Source: Macrolepiota albuminosa (taxonomy: Eukaryota > Basidiomycota > Agaricomycetes > Agaricales > Agaricaceae). From it: a stretch of 64,000 bases of DNA. Below, one piece after another: positions 31,511 through 42,351 of the stretch (positions are counted from its first letter, which is position 1; every line of letters starts with the position of its first letter). Under the pieces are notes generated by a model that worked only from the letters and a program-made list of their open reading frames with translations, was not told the origin of the DNA and ran no database searches. Location: contig JAMWFC010000049.1 of the NCBI GenBank assembly GCA_027475525.1, positions 4,510,947 through 4,574,946 of the forward strand, given 5' to 3'. A program made the translations under genes and the position numbers.

Positions 31511-34010
31511 GGTCAGGGCAAACAACTGCCCTCAGAATCTGACCTATACTGCGGTTAGTCCGCTCTGTCTGCCCATCCGTTTGAGGATGGAAGGACATCG
31601 ACATGAGGAGTCGCGCTCCTAGCAGTTTGTGGAGTTCTCTCCACCATTGAGACGTGAACTTTGAGTCACGGTCGCTCACAATGGTGCTAGGCAGCCCATG
31701 CAGCCTAACGATCTCCCTCAGGTAGATCCATGACAGCTCCTTAGCCATCACCGTAGTTTGCACTGGTATGAGGTGCACCATGCTCGTCATGCGGCATATG
31801 ACCACCCAGAGGTAATCAAACCCTCTGGACTCGGGAAAGGGACCTACGAAGTCCATTCCGATCGAATCCCAAGATTTCACCAGCACAGGTAGCTGGTGTA
31901 GCTTCCCGGGAGGGGATCCAGGGGGCAACTTTGCCCTCTGACACGCTGCGCATGAGGCGCAAAACTTAGTCACTTCTTGGGCCATACGTGGCCACCAATA
32001 CCATCTCCAGATGTAGCCCAACATCCGGGTGGCACCAAAGTGCCCCACCAGTGCATGGGCCTGGTCCAAGACCCGCATAACAATGGTTCGCATATGGGGG
32101 AGGCAGACCACTGCCACCCCTTGACGGTTCTCCGTCGTGATCAGTCCACCAGGCTCATGCCTGAACTGAGGATGGTCGTCAGGATTGGCAATTATCTCGG
32201 CGAAGAGAGAATCATCGCCATAGTCCTGCACCACTTCCTTCCGGAAGGCATCATTGACCAGGCTAGGAGGCTGGGATGAAGGCAATTCACCTTCGAGCAT
32301 CTCCGCAAGTGTAACGGGTATATCGTGGCACTTGTGCTCCCCAGTGGACGCTGGGTCCACAGCTTCATGCTCCTTGAGCAACTGGGCGGCCACGTCCCGC
32401 TCTTTACACTGCTCTCTGAGGTGAGTGCTTTGCCTCCGTCCATCGTCATGCATAGTGTGTACTTCCAGGACATGCTCCCTGAGCTCCTGGTATCGGTGGA
32501 GAGGTAAGTCCTCTCCATCTGGGTCTATATGGCAGTCTGCCTGCACATACTCATGAGGCTCGTGAGCCTCCCCGACTACATCACTCTCAAAGTAGCGTGA
32601 CAAGCAGTCTGCCACTTTGTTGAGTTCACCTTTAACATAGGTGATGTCGAACTGGTATCTCGACATGTAGTCTATCCACCGTCGCTGATGCGGCGACAAG
32701 TTCACCTGAGTTTTAAAGAACTCAAGGGCCTTGTGGTCCGTTATGATGTGGATGGGGTATCCCATCAGCTTATCCTCCCACTTGAGGAGGGCCTCGAGTA
32801 TGGCAAGAGTCTCCAGCTCGTGCACCGCATAGTTTTGCTGGGCCATTGTGAACTTCTTCGACATGAACCCTGCTGGGCGGCACGTCTGCCAGCTGCTTCC
32901 CTGGCTGTACATGGCTCCGACGCCTGTCTTGGACGCGTTGCAAATGAGCCATATTGGCTCGTCCCGTCTAGGGTCAATTGGTCGAATCACCGGAGTCTTC
33001 GTACAGATCCGTTTGACCATCTCGAAGCACCGCTGGTGCAACGGCCTCCAATTGAATGGTGATCCGTTCTGCGTCATGGCCATAAGTGGCCCAGTATAGG
33101 CTGTGACATCGGGCAAGAAGCTCGATATGTAGTTGACAAGGCCAACGAAGCGTTGGATGTCATTGTAGTTTTGAGGCATGCGCCACTCCCAAATACGATC
33201 GAGCTTGTCCTGATCAGGGTGGATACCCTGCTCATCTATGACATGCCCTAGGCAGTCTATACTCTGAGCATAGAGCTCACATTTCTTCCACTTCAAGTAC
33301 AACTTGTACTTGCGTAGTCGTTCGAATACGACTCTGAGGTGCTGCTCATGCTCCTCCATAGTATCCGAGTAGATGAATATGTCATCTAAGTAGACGTGCA
33401 TAAAGTGTCCTATTATGTCTCGGAAGATAGAGGTCATTAGCCTCTGGAAAGTTGCTGGAGCATTACAGTCTCCAATCTGCATTATATTGCTCGTGAACGT
33501 GCCCATGATCGATGCAAATACGGTCTTGGGTATGTCCTCGGTGCAAATGCGCACCTGCTCATAAGCGTCAGTAAGGTCAATCTTTGAGCGATACTTCGCC
33601 TGAGCCACGTCTTCCCGGATCACCTCTTGATCTGGTAAAGGAGTTACATCCTTTATGGTATTGTCATTGCACTGACGTGCATCAAGAGCTGTTCGAAGGG
33701 TTCCATCCTTCTTCGGGATGCACAATAATGGTGCAGCTTGAGCGGTGGTGCATGGGGACCACCATTGAGCATTCAAGTAGCGATTAGTTTTATCGCGTAG
33801 TTGCTCCTGGAGGGCGTGCGGGCAGCGCGGCAAGTGGTACTTATACTGCTTATTCTCGTCTATGAGATTAATCTCATGGTTCACCTCCCACCATGGCGGG
33901 AGCTCCTCCTTGGTCCCATTGACCATGTCGGCAAATTCTTCTTGCCATTGCTGACGCAACCAAGGGATATCTTCCTCACAAAGGCTTGTCGCCTTCTGCT
34001 TCCCCTTCAT
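31511..34010 (-). pseudogene. G1 pol: RT, RNase H, integrase core
   Basis: About 833 codons from ATG 34010 (MKGKQKATSLCEED). RT: PKKDGTLRTALDARQCN, KIDLTDAYEQVRI, QIGDCNAPATFQRLM and the catalytic YLDDIFIYSD. RNase H: the first catalytic block reads WLICNASKTGVGA, with Asn where the family has Asp (a CpG-type change), then TDHKALEFF. Integrase: HALVGHFGATRML with CAACQ, GMDFVGPFPES (Asp), VSDRDSKF (Asp), QTDGQTERTNRS (Glu). No protease or Gag precedes it. The frame is otherwise open to the element A insertion, where it continues at 25016. Confidence 0.9.
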
Positions 34011-34050
34011 ACGTACCGCTCATCTCCACTTCACAGGCTCCATTTTGCCA

Positions 34051-35072
34051 GGTACTAGAGCAAAGGGTCAAGACCAGAGAGGGGAAGAGGCAATGGAGGT
34101 GGATAGTGAGGGTAACATCAGCAAGAGCGAAGGCGGTGTCAATAATAATTGTGAGGACATAAACAATGACACCAATGCTGACACTGAGGATGATGACAAA
34201 AATGCTCAACTTGCTGAGCAAGTGCATAATGTCATTCAAATTGCCACAGACCTTTAGTTCAGACCCTTCCTCTCTCTATCCAGCTTCCAGATTGAAAAAT
34301 AATGATATATATTGTGTCAAGTAATATACTGCTTTTTTTCCAAGAATTTCCAATGAGTTTTGAGTGGGGGAGGTGAGCTCATTGTGTCGGACAATGAGCA
34401 GAGGGTGGGATCAAGCATTGGTGTTATCTCTGGACAGTCCCAACAAATAGCTGACATCACATCAGTGATACATCAGCACCCAATGCTGACAGCCAATGAC
34501 AATGTGGCTGATGGCCTAGCCATCACTAGCAATTAGAGCCGGGTTGACAAGTTCTGGAATGAAGTTAAACATTGAAGGTGAATTATTGCAAGAAGGGAGA
34601 ATATAGAAAAATCACGCCTAACTAGGCATAGAAATCAAGTTATATTCCCTGTCTAATTAGACAGGATTTATGGGAACCACAGGTGGTTTGGCCACCTACT
34701 ACTTTGTTTAGACATATACTTATACATAGACACATTGCACACACATCCCCAGTCTCATTTAATTACGTATAATGCCAATCAGAGAAAGATGTAATAATAC
34801 TGAAAGAGGAAAAGTGCCTGAGATCGAATTGATCTTTGATAGATGTGTGTCATGATGGGGTGAGCAATGAGCCGAGGCAATCAGAGTAGTCTGGGCATTG
34901 TCCACCACAACGTGAGCAGGTATTTGGACATTGCCAGAGAGCAGGTCATCAATTGTGAGAAGAATTTTAGCTGCACATGAGGCTACAAGGCTTGCATATA
35001 TCAGATCAGTCTTGTGGTTAGAAGCCATAATATATCATGCTTATTTTCTAATCACAAGTGTGTGATATATCA
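34051..35072. other. CpG-poor remnants, no intact gene
   Basis: A plus frame at 34045-34257 reads acidic (GEEAMEVDSEGN, NADTEDDDKNAQ). Another at ~34385-34530 reads IVSDNEQRVGSS and QSQQIADITSVIH. These resemble eroded Gag N-terminal or linker sequence but are not assignable. The minus frame 34759-35028 has no recognisable domain. Base composition changes sharply at ~34050. Confidence 0.35.
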
Positions 35073-35920
35073 CCCTGCCAATATCTGGTGTATACCGTTT
35101 CCTTTCTGGGTCAGGTTAACTCATAGTTGAAAAACTGTCAAAGTCCATAGCAATGAGTTGATGGAGTCCTTAGGATCAGTCACAAGTCACAGATAATAGT
35201 TAATATACACCATTTAATCAGTATTTGAGAGGAAAATATTGGATATAAGTTTATATTCAGAAACTTCCAACAATTGAAACACTCTTGAAAAAAGGTCTGA
35301 ATCAAATCAAGAAACGTCTTGATGAATTTTCTATCCTCATCAACAGATAGAAGTGTGATATCTATTCAGTGCTTTTTTGTAACCGAAATGACTGTAGACA
35401 GATAATCTAGAGACTATCTGACATCATTGCATGTGCTACATTATCATTCAAGATAGATATGATGTCCATTCACTTGGGGTGGGAAGCAGGCTGGGGCTCC
35501 TCAACTGTGTGGGCTGTGCTAGTTGTGCAGGACTTGTGAGTTGAGGATGATGATTCTACAGTGAGGTTGCGTAATGCTAGTTGATTGCATATCCAGTCAT
35601 CTTTGCAGACTTTGTAGTGTTGTTGCATGATTCTTGCAAACGCCTTTGACCCCAAATCCCAATAGTAATTGGGTTTCAATGTGTTCCTGCCCTATCCGAG
35701 TCTATGAGATTAATATGTATTAATTTAGAAGCTGGTCATGTGTGTCCGGAGTCACGTGCACCCAGTCATTGATTTCAAAGGCCGTCGACATGCCAAACAG
35801 TGCCATACAAATCAATTTAAATTAACGTACTATTTACAGCGCTTCAAAATGACTGATCCGCTAAGCTTCTTTAACCTGACCCAGGAGGGCAACGGTACCC
35901 TGCCAATATCTGGTGTATAC
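35073..35920. mobile_element. small TIR element flanked by a 23-bp direct repeat
   Basis: Imperfect inverted repeats of 27 bp lie at 35093-35119 and 35871-35897; both contain TCCTGGGTCAGGTTAA-like sequence (left tctgggtcaggtta, right taacctgaccca). An identical 23-bp word (ccctgccaat...gtgtatac) lies directly at 35073-35095 and 35898-35920, overlapping the left TIR by 3 bp. It is too long for an ordinary target duplication. The internal ~750 bp is AT-rich with a 69-codon minus frame (35470-35679) of no known family; probably a non-autonomous DNA element. Confidence 0.45.
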
Positions 35921-36354
35921 TTACATCTCTCGATACTTGACTCCAGATATTTACATTGTTAACTACTGAACACGAATATATTACGTTCCGCTGTAATGCT
36001 GCGTCAAGGTTCCCTTCCCCGAATGATCTCCTCACATTAATCTCCCACGTCCGGTCCACAACCCAGCCTTATTTTTCAGATATCGGGCTATAAACACACT
36101 GGGCTCTAACAACGTCACGGAAACAAGATTCGACGATGCCTAGATCGATTATTTGGCAGGACTGCTATTTAAGGAAATTTAACGTCTCTATCGGAAGGAG
36201 GGTTGGGGGGGGGAGGTTGGTGGAGAGGCATCCTGGACATGCTGCATGTATCCGGCAAGGTATGAATGGGAGAGGAAAGAACTCTAAGGGAACACATGTC
36301 AAAGGCTGTAGGATGTCAAGTATAATCATTAATTAGAAGAGTAATATTCACCTC
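35921..36354. other. no gene seen
   Basis: Mixed-composition sequence with CpG retained, more like host DNA. A G-rich patch lies at 36198-36220. No domain-bearing frame is found. Confidence 0.35.
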
Positions 36355-36412
36355 TCATCCATAACCACGGATAACTGGCTCCTTCCAAAAGGGAAGAGGG
36401 TATCGGACATCT

Positions 36413-36778
36413 TCACGCTTGACGACTGTTTTTGACTTGTCGGCGGCACGGGGTTCCTGGCAGAGATGAAGCCGGGTCCATGGGGAGATCTGGTGTGAGC
36501 GTCTCCCACAACACCCTGCCGCTGACAGGGTCCATATCGGCGATGTAGTCAACGGTGGGACTTTGAGTCAGGCTTCCGGGTATTTGCTGAACTCGCTTGC
36601 GTTTGATCCTATGCAGCTTCAGAGAACAGTGTGCCTTTGTTTGAGTCGGAGAGGGAGTGCTAACGTCTCCTGTTGGTAATCGAGAATCTTTGCGGCGGTT
36701 GCGTACGTCGATTGTTGAGAAACCAGAGCTTAATTGGCCATATATAATATGCAAGAGCAGAGCGATGACATAACACAT
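36413..36778 (-). CDS. unidentified ORF, 121 codons
   Basis: Starts MCYVIALLLHIIYGQLSSG, a hydrophobic N-terminus that could be a signal peptide or membrane anchor, followed by a basic/Ser-Thr-rich part (RRKDSRLPTGDVSTPSPT, LHRIKRKRVQQI). Further residues (KTVVKREDVRYPLPFWKEP) are readable in another frame at 36355-36552, so an intron or frameshift is possible. CpG content is normal. No family recognised; it may be a small host gene downstream of PAC1. Confidence 0.25.
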   Translation of the reverse strand: MCYVIALLLHIIYGQLSSGFSTIDVRNRRKDSRLPTGDVSTPSPTQTKAHCSLKLHRIKRKRVQQIPGSLTQSPTVDYIADMDPVSGRVLWETLTPDLPMDPASSLPGTPCRRQVKNSRQA

Positions 36779-37356
36779 CGCTGCATGACGTTTACGAATC
36801 GCGAGAAACCATGCTTATGACGTCACCACGACAAAACAGCCGAGCCAGGAACCACCCCCTTCACACTGTGAGGGCCATATATTCGGACACGTAGATACAA
36901 CACCCTCAGTCGCTCGGGACTGAGGTGAGCCAACTATAACACCACATTACGGACTTATCACTGACTATATTATTACAGTATTGTTGAGGAGTGACTTATT
37001 CGCCTCTCAACAAAGCCCGTGCGTCATATCTTGCTTACGCGATATGTTTTTCCTTTTTCAGTTACTTCTTACATATGTTTTACTCCTATGTAACAATGTT
37101 TTTCTTTGCGGCAGCCACTCTGATGCGCGGCGGTTAATTTACTCTTCTTTGCCACAAACCTTATTTTCACCCTGTGTGTGTGCAAACATACACTCTTTGA
37201 CTTCACCGCCTGATCATTTGGGACAAATGCTAGTACATTATTTTACAGCTATTGTATCAGAATAACATCGTAAAGTATTTTACGGATGTTCGGGCGAGAC
37301 ACCTTGCTGGTGCTCCGAACCCTCAGTAGAATACACACAACCCGATGCTCTTTAAC
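36779..37356. other. intergenic, possible LTR-like fragment
   Basis: From 36982 the sequence starts TGTTGAGGAGTGAC, reminiscent of Copia LTR starts, and a hairpin-like ccctcagtcgctcgggactgagg precedes it at 36901-36923. No end or target duplication could be fixed. No gene. Confidence 0.25.
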
Positions 37357-39187
37357 TCAAGGGCACCAAATTTTGACAAGCTAAGTGCCATACATAGTAA
37401 GCATGGGAACAAGAAGACGAACAAAAGCAGCTATACTTGGTCTGTGCCTCCTGTAGCAATTACATTGACACATTTCTCAGCATCGTCAGACTTTCCATCT
37501 GTGACGGGTGTAGGACCCCAAGATAAACATTGCGTGAAAGGCTTGTGAGCCTCAACTGGATGATGTCTTCAGGAGAATAAAGTGATCGCTGCACGCATTG
37601 TTACCTTTCTTAGTACACTGTCCAGTCCTAAGGTCCCAAATACGCATCGTATGGTCATCTCCGACTGACAACATATGTTTGCCTGAGGGATGGAAAGCCA
37701 AAGCTTGCACCCACCCATCGTGTCCCACCTACATATGTCAAAATACCGATCAAAATAGGAATACAATGAGCTGACTCACAAAAGTCCATAAGCAAAGACC
37801 TCGTAAAGAGTCCCAAAGCTTGATAGTTTTGTCGCGCGAAGCCGTCATTACAAACGACACGGCAAGCAAGTCCACCTTTGCAGACGAAGCGGATGTCGGC
37901 TGAGAGGAGGACATCAGCTGGTTATGGTGCATAGGGTAAGCATCGTACTTGTGCGACAAGTTCTCGCACTGCAGGAATCGAAGCTTTCGGAACAAATATG
38001 GCATTCTCTACACGATTATCGTGACCTCGCATCTCCACCTTCATTGTCCCTGATTCAATCTCTGTTATACGAGCGGTCTGAAGGTGTCGTTTGATCGCAA
38101 GGCAGCGGAAGGCAACAAATAAGGCCTACATGGTCATCAGAGCATGTCAAAAGTAGGCGCCCATCCAGGCTTGGATTCGCACAACGAATCCATTCATCAT
38201 GGGCCTTTATGACCTTAATACAGTGACTTGAATAGAATGAGAATCAAAAAGACATAGAATTGTCACGGTCAAACAAACACACCTGGTCTGAACATCCCAG
38301 ATCCTGACAGTTTGATCTCGACTTGAGGAGGCAAGACGAGTGTTTCCTGGGATAAATCGTACCGACGATATAGAGTGTTCATGACCACGCAAAGTGGCGA
38401 AATTTGTGTAATCCTCAATAACATTCCAAAGTTTAATAAAAAGATCGTGCGAACAGGTCGCTATAAAGATATGATAGATCGATCATAGCTCATGAAGTCG
38501 TAATAATAAGACACACCAAGCATTTTTCCATCCGAGTTGAAATCACAGTCGGTGACAGACTTCGTATGCCCCTTCAGCGTCTTCTCTAATTCACCCGTTT
38601 CCCAGTCCCAGATCTTCACCGTGGCATCGACGGAACCCGAAGCCAGAATTGAGTAATGAGGATGAAAGCTAACTGCGTTGATCTTATCTCGATGTCCGGT
38701 AAGATTTCGTTTCGGCGAATCCGTCGGCAGCCAATCCTTATTGGTCCTTTTAGCACCATCTGCTGAGAATGAGCTCAACTCTTCCTGAGCTGCTGAAAGA
38801 CGCGATTCAAGCTCTAAGATCTGTATAGTTCGTGAGAATGACCGAGAGAAGTTAAACACCGTGACACACAACGCTACCTTCCTCTGCATACGGATGACAC
38901 TTGTCCATTTCTTAACCAATAGACCGCTGGTGGTTGAAGTAGGATCTGGTACAAAGTTAGTCTCAAAGAAACAGTGAGCACTAATAAAAGAGGATGTTAT
39001 TCAAGCGATACATACCAAATCAGGAGCTTCTTGTCGCAGCGAGTCGCACGTCTTCGAAAATCCTGCGGTGTGGAGATAATCGAGGATGGATTTATGGCTA
39101 TAATGAAATCAGACCATGACTGATTTCATGTACGTGTAATGAAACCCACAGATCGCTCTTTTTGCGGTCTGGCAGATGGGCAGCCAT
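37357..39187 (-). CDS. PAC1: PAC1/LIS1 nuclear distribution protein, complete 11-exon gene
   Basis: Eleven exons separated by ten short GT..AG introns encode about 430 residues. Start [13 protein letters not shown] at 39187. LisH dimerisation motif [20 protein letters not shown] (residues ~14-33), a linker/coiled coil ([16 protein letters not shown]), then seven WD40 repeats: [14 protein letters not shown]...[25 protein letters not shown]...[21 protein letters not shown]...[27 protein letters not shown]...[25 protein letters not shown]...MRIWDLRTG, and a last one ending LVKIWCP at 37357. LIS1/PAC1 regulates dynein and nuclear migration. No stop or frameshift is seen, CpG is retained, and length fits the family: a working host gene amid transposons. 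Confidence 0.9.
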
Positions 39188-39327
39188 CTACCGAGTAGAA
39201 ACAGAATATGTTATGGTGGTTGAATATCAGAGATTCACGTCATGGTTCACGTGTCGCGCGACAAGCTGTGACCAAAGTCGGGTGACTTCGTCGCCATGCT
39301 CTCTTAACCAGAGACCACCCTTTCACT

Positions 39328-40047
39328 GTGCGCCTGACACTCTTGAACTTGACAAGGGAAGACATTTCCTGCTATCTGAATGACGAGCAAAGCAGCGATT
39401 TGGACATTACACTCAGCTCTTCCTGCCCTTCGTCGACTGTTGACTTATCGGATGGCGGTAAATCCGTCTCTTTGTTCCCAAGAACCAATCCTTTGAGCTC
39501 GAAGGAAAATATTTCTGTGTCTAAGGAGTGGCTCGTCAAGTCCAATGAAGTTGTCATCCCGTTGTCATTGGCTCGGAGTGCACGGTGGCGCATGATACCC
39601 CTTCACAATGAGTGTCCATGGAGAGTATACCTCAGCAGAGTCGGTTCAAGTTCTAGTCATCGACCCGCCCTGAAATTATTTTCGCACAAGGTGCTTCACC
39701 CAGTACCGAATCATCCCCTGAATTTGCCGCGCGCTCTCTCGCTTCCTCAGAGACCACCACCGCCAGCGATCGCACCTCCCCATCTCCACCAAGCTCCAAT
39801 CCGTACCAAGTGTCGCACCCATCCCGTCGTCGGCATATCACTATCCTCAGTATGTCTCGTAGAACTACGGCGCGTCATACCACTTCACCCAACCTGTCAA
39901 GCTCACCCATCTCGGCCAATCACAGCTCTCTACGAGCATGATATCGAGACGTCGATGATGTTCATCATTTCGCTTTCGCACCTGGTATGTCGTCTGTTTC
40001 TGCGTCCATGTCAATCAGGGTCTGATGTATGTGTGTGCCGGATGTAG
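39328..40047 (+). CDS. unidentified ORF, divergent from PAC1
   Basis: An open plus-strand frame of ~240 codons beginning with GTG (open back to ~39286, no ATG). The first part reads as plausible protein (LTLLNLTREDISCYLNDE, SSKENISVSKEWLVKSNEVV). From ~39670 a different frame looks more protein-like (PSTESSPEFAARSLASSETT, Ser/Thr-rich), so an intron or frameshift is likely. No domain recognised. It starts 140 bp from PAC1 in divergent orientation and may be a host gene or its fragment. Confidence 0.3.
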   Translation: MRLTLLNLTREDISCYLNDEQSSDLDITLSSSCPSSTVDLSDGGKSVSLFPRTNPLSSKENISVSKEWLVKSNEVVIPLSLARSARWRMIPLHNECPWRVYLSRVGSSSSHRPALKLFSHKVLHPVPNHPLNLPRALSLPQRPPPPAIAPPHLHQAPIRTKCRTHPVVGISLSSVCLVELRRVIPLHPTCQAHPSRPITALYEHDIETSMMFIISLSHLVCRLFLRPCQSGSDVCVCRM

Positions 40048-40056
40048 CCTCGCACA

Positions 40057-40230
40057 ATGACTGCCATGGTCGTGGACACGGCTGCCATCCTCGGTTTCGC
40101 TACTCGACATGAGATCCGCACGAACTTCGATGGCGCGACCCTGGGTAGTATGGCTCAAAGGTTGATTTACCCCGCTGATGACATGACGTACCGCGGCTCT
40201 GTGTGTTTATTGTCTCTTAGGAAGAAGTAA
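40057..40230 (+). CDS. unidentified small ORF, 57 codons
   Basis: ATG TAA frame reading MTAMVVDTAAILGFATRHE and ending LLSLRKK. CpG-rich host-like composition. It could be a last exon of the gene at 39328-40047. No family recognised. Confidence 0.2.
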   Translation: MTAMVVDTAAILGFATRHEIRTNFDGATLGSMAQRLIYPADDMTYRGSVCLLSLRKK

Positions 40231-40441
40231 AATCTTAAGTAAAAAAAAAGTTTGCCCACTTGTGGCTTGCATGCGCAGCTTACTCTTTTTTGCACTTGTA
40301 CTATATCACCGACTATCATGGCTTATCCGCTTCTTCTTCCCTTTTCTATGTCTCATCCTAATCATACATATGATTCCGCTTTGCATATCATCCGTAATCA
40401 TACATACAGCCAACACCTCTGCGCCCCACGTGGAGTCGAGG

Positions 40442-40712
40442 GTGATAACAAGACTGCTGTTGCGCCTCTTTAGGCGCCCTGATACCATTCGACGCGCCTA
40501 TTTCCATTCCAGTGCCACGTTTGGGGCAACACGTAAGGTCGTCTGCAAGTTCAATCTCGCAGATATTGGCGAGGGTATCACAGAGTGCGAGATTATTAAG
40601 TGGTACGTACTCGAAGCTCCGGCCGGTCCCAATTTCTGGCATTAATGATGCTATGAAACTAGGTCAGTAGCGCCATCTGTGACAATCCAAGCTTTCGACC
40701 CCCTGTGGCAAG
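40442..40712 (+). pseudogene. BKD2: branched-chain keto-acid dehydrogenase E2, 5' fragment
   Basis: Exon 1 (to 40602) carries a mitochondrial-presequence-like RLLLRLFRRPDTIRRAYFHS and then the lipoyl-domain start KVVCKFNLADIGEGITECE-IIKW. A 60-bp intron (40603-40662) follows. Exon 2 reads SVAPSVTIQAFDPLW, the family block ahead of the lipoylated lysine, then loses homology near 40712, where a donor seems damaged. The lysine, the subunit-binding domain and the acyltransferase core are all missing. The E2 core of this mitochondrial complex handles Leu/Ile/Val catabolism; this is only a stump. The start is GTG or lies further upstream. Confidence 0.75.
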
Positions 40713-41052
40713 ATTCTGTGCGTCCCACAATTTAGTTCTTTGAACTTCGTTGCTAGTGTTCACCAAAATATATGCATGTGTGCTAATAATACAATATATA
40801 ATTCTACTTGTTCAGATATCAGATTTGGGTGAGACCCATTGTTGGGCTACTCCGGACCCTCGCGTTAGCCATTCAGCAAGATGAACATGAACATGAACAT
40901 GGCTGGGTCAGCCGCGATGCCCCCTTTCAGAAATTAGGAGTCCACGACGCATCGCGTGATGACTGTGCGATCCCCCAGAAACTAGCATGGGCTCCTGAAC
41001 TCCATGAAAAGAATAATTAGACTCACTTAGGCTTCTCGTCTGTTGGAGATAG
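40713..41052. other. no intact gene
   Basis: Short frame 40808-41020 includes a (gaacat)n hexanucleotide run near 40881-40898 (EHEHEH). A piece around 40829-40862 (gtgagacccattgttggg...ccggaccctcgc) resembles 37290-37325. No function assigned. Confidence 0.3.
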
Positions 41053-41322
41053 TGATCCGGCCAAATCGATTAGATTGGCCAGGGTTAATTCAGGCAAAGA
41101 TCTAATCTCCCTTTCTCACCCTTCACACATCACACTGGCCACTATGCTTTGTCTTAATATCTCATTGTTTAAATTATATATAATGCCGCGAGCCACGTAA
41201 AGGACACCTCATCGTCTCACTTCGCGCTCGCAGGCAAGTACTTACTTTATTTCTTTCAACGTCGTCTCACTTCACGCTTGCAGCGCTCGTTATCTCTTAC
41301 GTCACGCGTCGTGTTCGAGATC
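41053..41322 (+). repeat. split direct repeat A1
   Basis: 270 bp starting tgatccggccaaatcg and ending gtgttcgagatc. Matches A2 (45302-45571) over the same length with scattered, mostly CpG-type differences. Confidence 0.9.
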
Positions 41323-41508
41323 TGATGTCAGTAGCACCCACACAAGTGCATGCCAATAAAGAACACATCTCTACCTCCCAGAACTCCTGACGGTCACTTC
41401 ACACACGCTACACCATGTATCATCCCTCCTCCAGCCTCGTCAGAGACGGCCGTGCTGTCAGCTGAGGAAGTCGCAGAGATCTGAAATTCTCACACCCAGC
41501 TCAAGAGC

Positions 41509-42297
41509 ATGATGGCTCAGCTTCTTGAAAAATTAGGTTCTCAGCCCACACCCTCGCCGCCTCCCCCTCCCCCAGCTCCAGTCCTGGATCACTCTCCCCA
41601 GCCTCCAACCCCCTTCGTCCCTCCCATCGCAGCTATAGGAATCAACGGTGCATTATCTGCTATCCCCCTCTCCCTTTGCACACGTTTCCCCGATGCCGAT
41701 GTGGCAGTGCTTGTGGCGATCATCACCCACGACTTCAAAGCCGCAGACTTACACAAGCTGGACCTGACCAACTGCGACCGCGAGACCACATACACCTTCA
41801 ACGGTGCCACCAACCAGTTTGAGATTAGTCACAGAACCGCAAAGGAGTACAAGTCCCCATTCTCCATCCTAATCCCTCTCCAGACATACTTCCGCATCCT
41901 AGCCTACCATGTCAATGATGTGCCCGCCATGGAGACCTTCTGGGCTTACACCGAGCAGCTTCTCAAGCTTGTGGCGGAGTACGAGTGGCCGGCAGTCCTC
42001 GCCTACCACTCCATCTTCTTCAACAGGTGCAGGGCGGAAATGGTGGCCAGGGACTACTCCCAGTGGGCTTGGCGTGACAGCGACCTGCTGTCAAAACATG
42101 TCTACGCTCACCGAAAAACTCCTCCTGCGAAGCAGTCAAAGGGCGCACCCACAGCTCGATCACCATCTAACCCCAACAAGCCATGTCATAAATTCAATGA
42201 AGGCAAGTGTACCACTATGCCCTGCCCCTGGGGCCACGCTCACACCTGCCTGGCATGCGGAAAACCGGATCACTCCAAACTTCAGCACAAGGATTAG
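41509..42297 (+). CDS. YR element Gag-like protein
   Basis: 262 codons: Pro-rich N-terminus (PTPSPPPPPPAPVLD), a central domain (FPDADVAVLVAIITHDFKAADLHKLD-like, and FNGAT, SPFSILIPLQTYFRILAY) found in DIRS-order ORF1 proteins, and a C-terminal Cys/His zinc-finger region (CHKFNEGKCTTMPCPWGHAH, CLACGKPDHSKLQH) for nucleic-acid binding. The frame is open further upstream except for TGA at 41482-41484 (CGA likely), so the true start may be earlier. The TAG at 42295 separates it from pol in the same frame. Confidence 0.75.
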   Translation: MMAQLLEKLGSQPTPSPPPPPPAPVLDHSPQPPTPFVPPIAAIGINGALSAIPLSLCTRFPDADVAVLVAIITHDFKAADLHKLDLTNCDRETTYTFNGATNQFEISHRTAKEYKSPFSILIPLQTYFRILAYHVNDVPAMETFWAYTEQLLKLVAEYEWPAVLAYHSIFFNRCRAEMVARDYSQWAWRDSDLLSKHVYAHRKTPPAKQSKGAPTARSPSNPNKPCHKFNEGKCTTMPCPWGHAHTCLACGKPDHSKLQHKD

Positions 42298-42351
42298 GCC
42301 CGAGGCAGGGCGAGTCCCACCTCTGCCCCCCCGGCTTGCCCAGGCCTGTCC

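Larger units (their letters stand above)
6700..34050 (-). mobile_element. G1: minus-strand Ty3/Gypsy chromovirus, split by three insertions
   Basis: Reading down the minus strand: pol (34010 to 31511, then 25016 to 24266), then a third ORF (24163 to 22385, 21524 to 20671, 7340 to 6752), then a polypurine tract. The frame continues exactly across each insertion when the inserted element and one target-site copy are removed. No gag or protease is seen upstream of pol; sequence character changes at ~34050, so G1 is probably 5'-truncated there. The third ORF has frameshifts and stops, and an RNase H catalytic Asp is replaced by Asn. Confidence 0.85.

Noticed and set aside
36982..37300. Copia solo LTR
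   Set aside because: Start resembles a Copia LTR but no end, partner or target duplication could be fixed.
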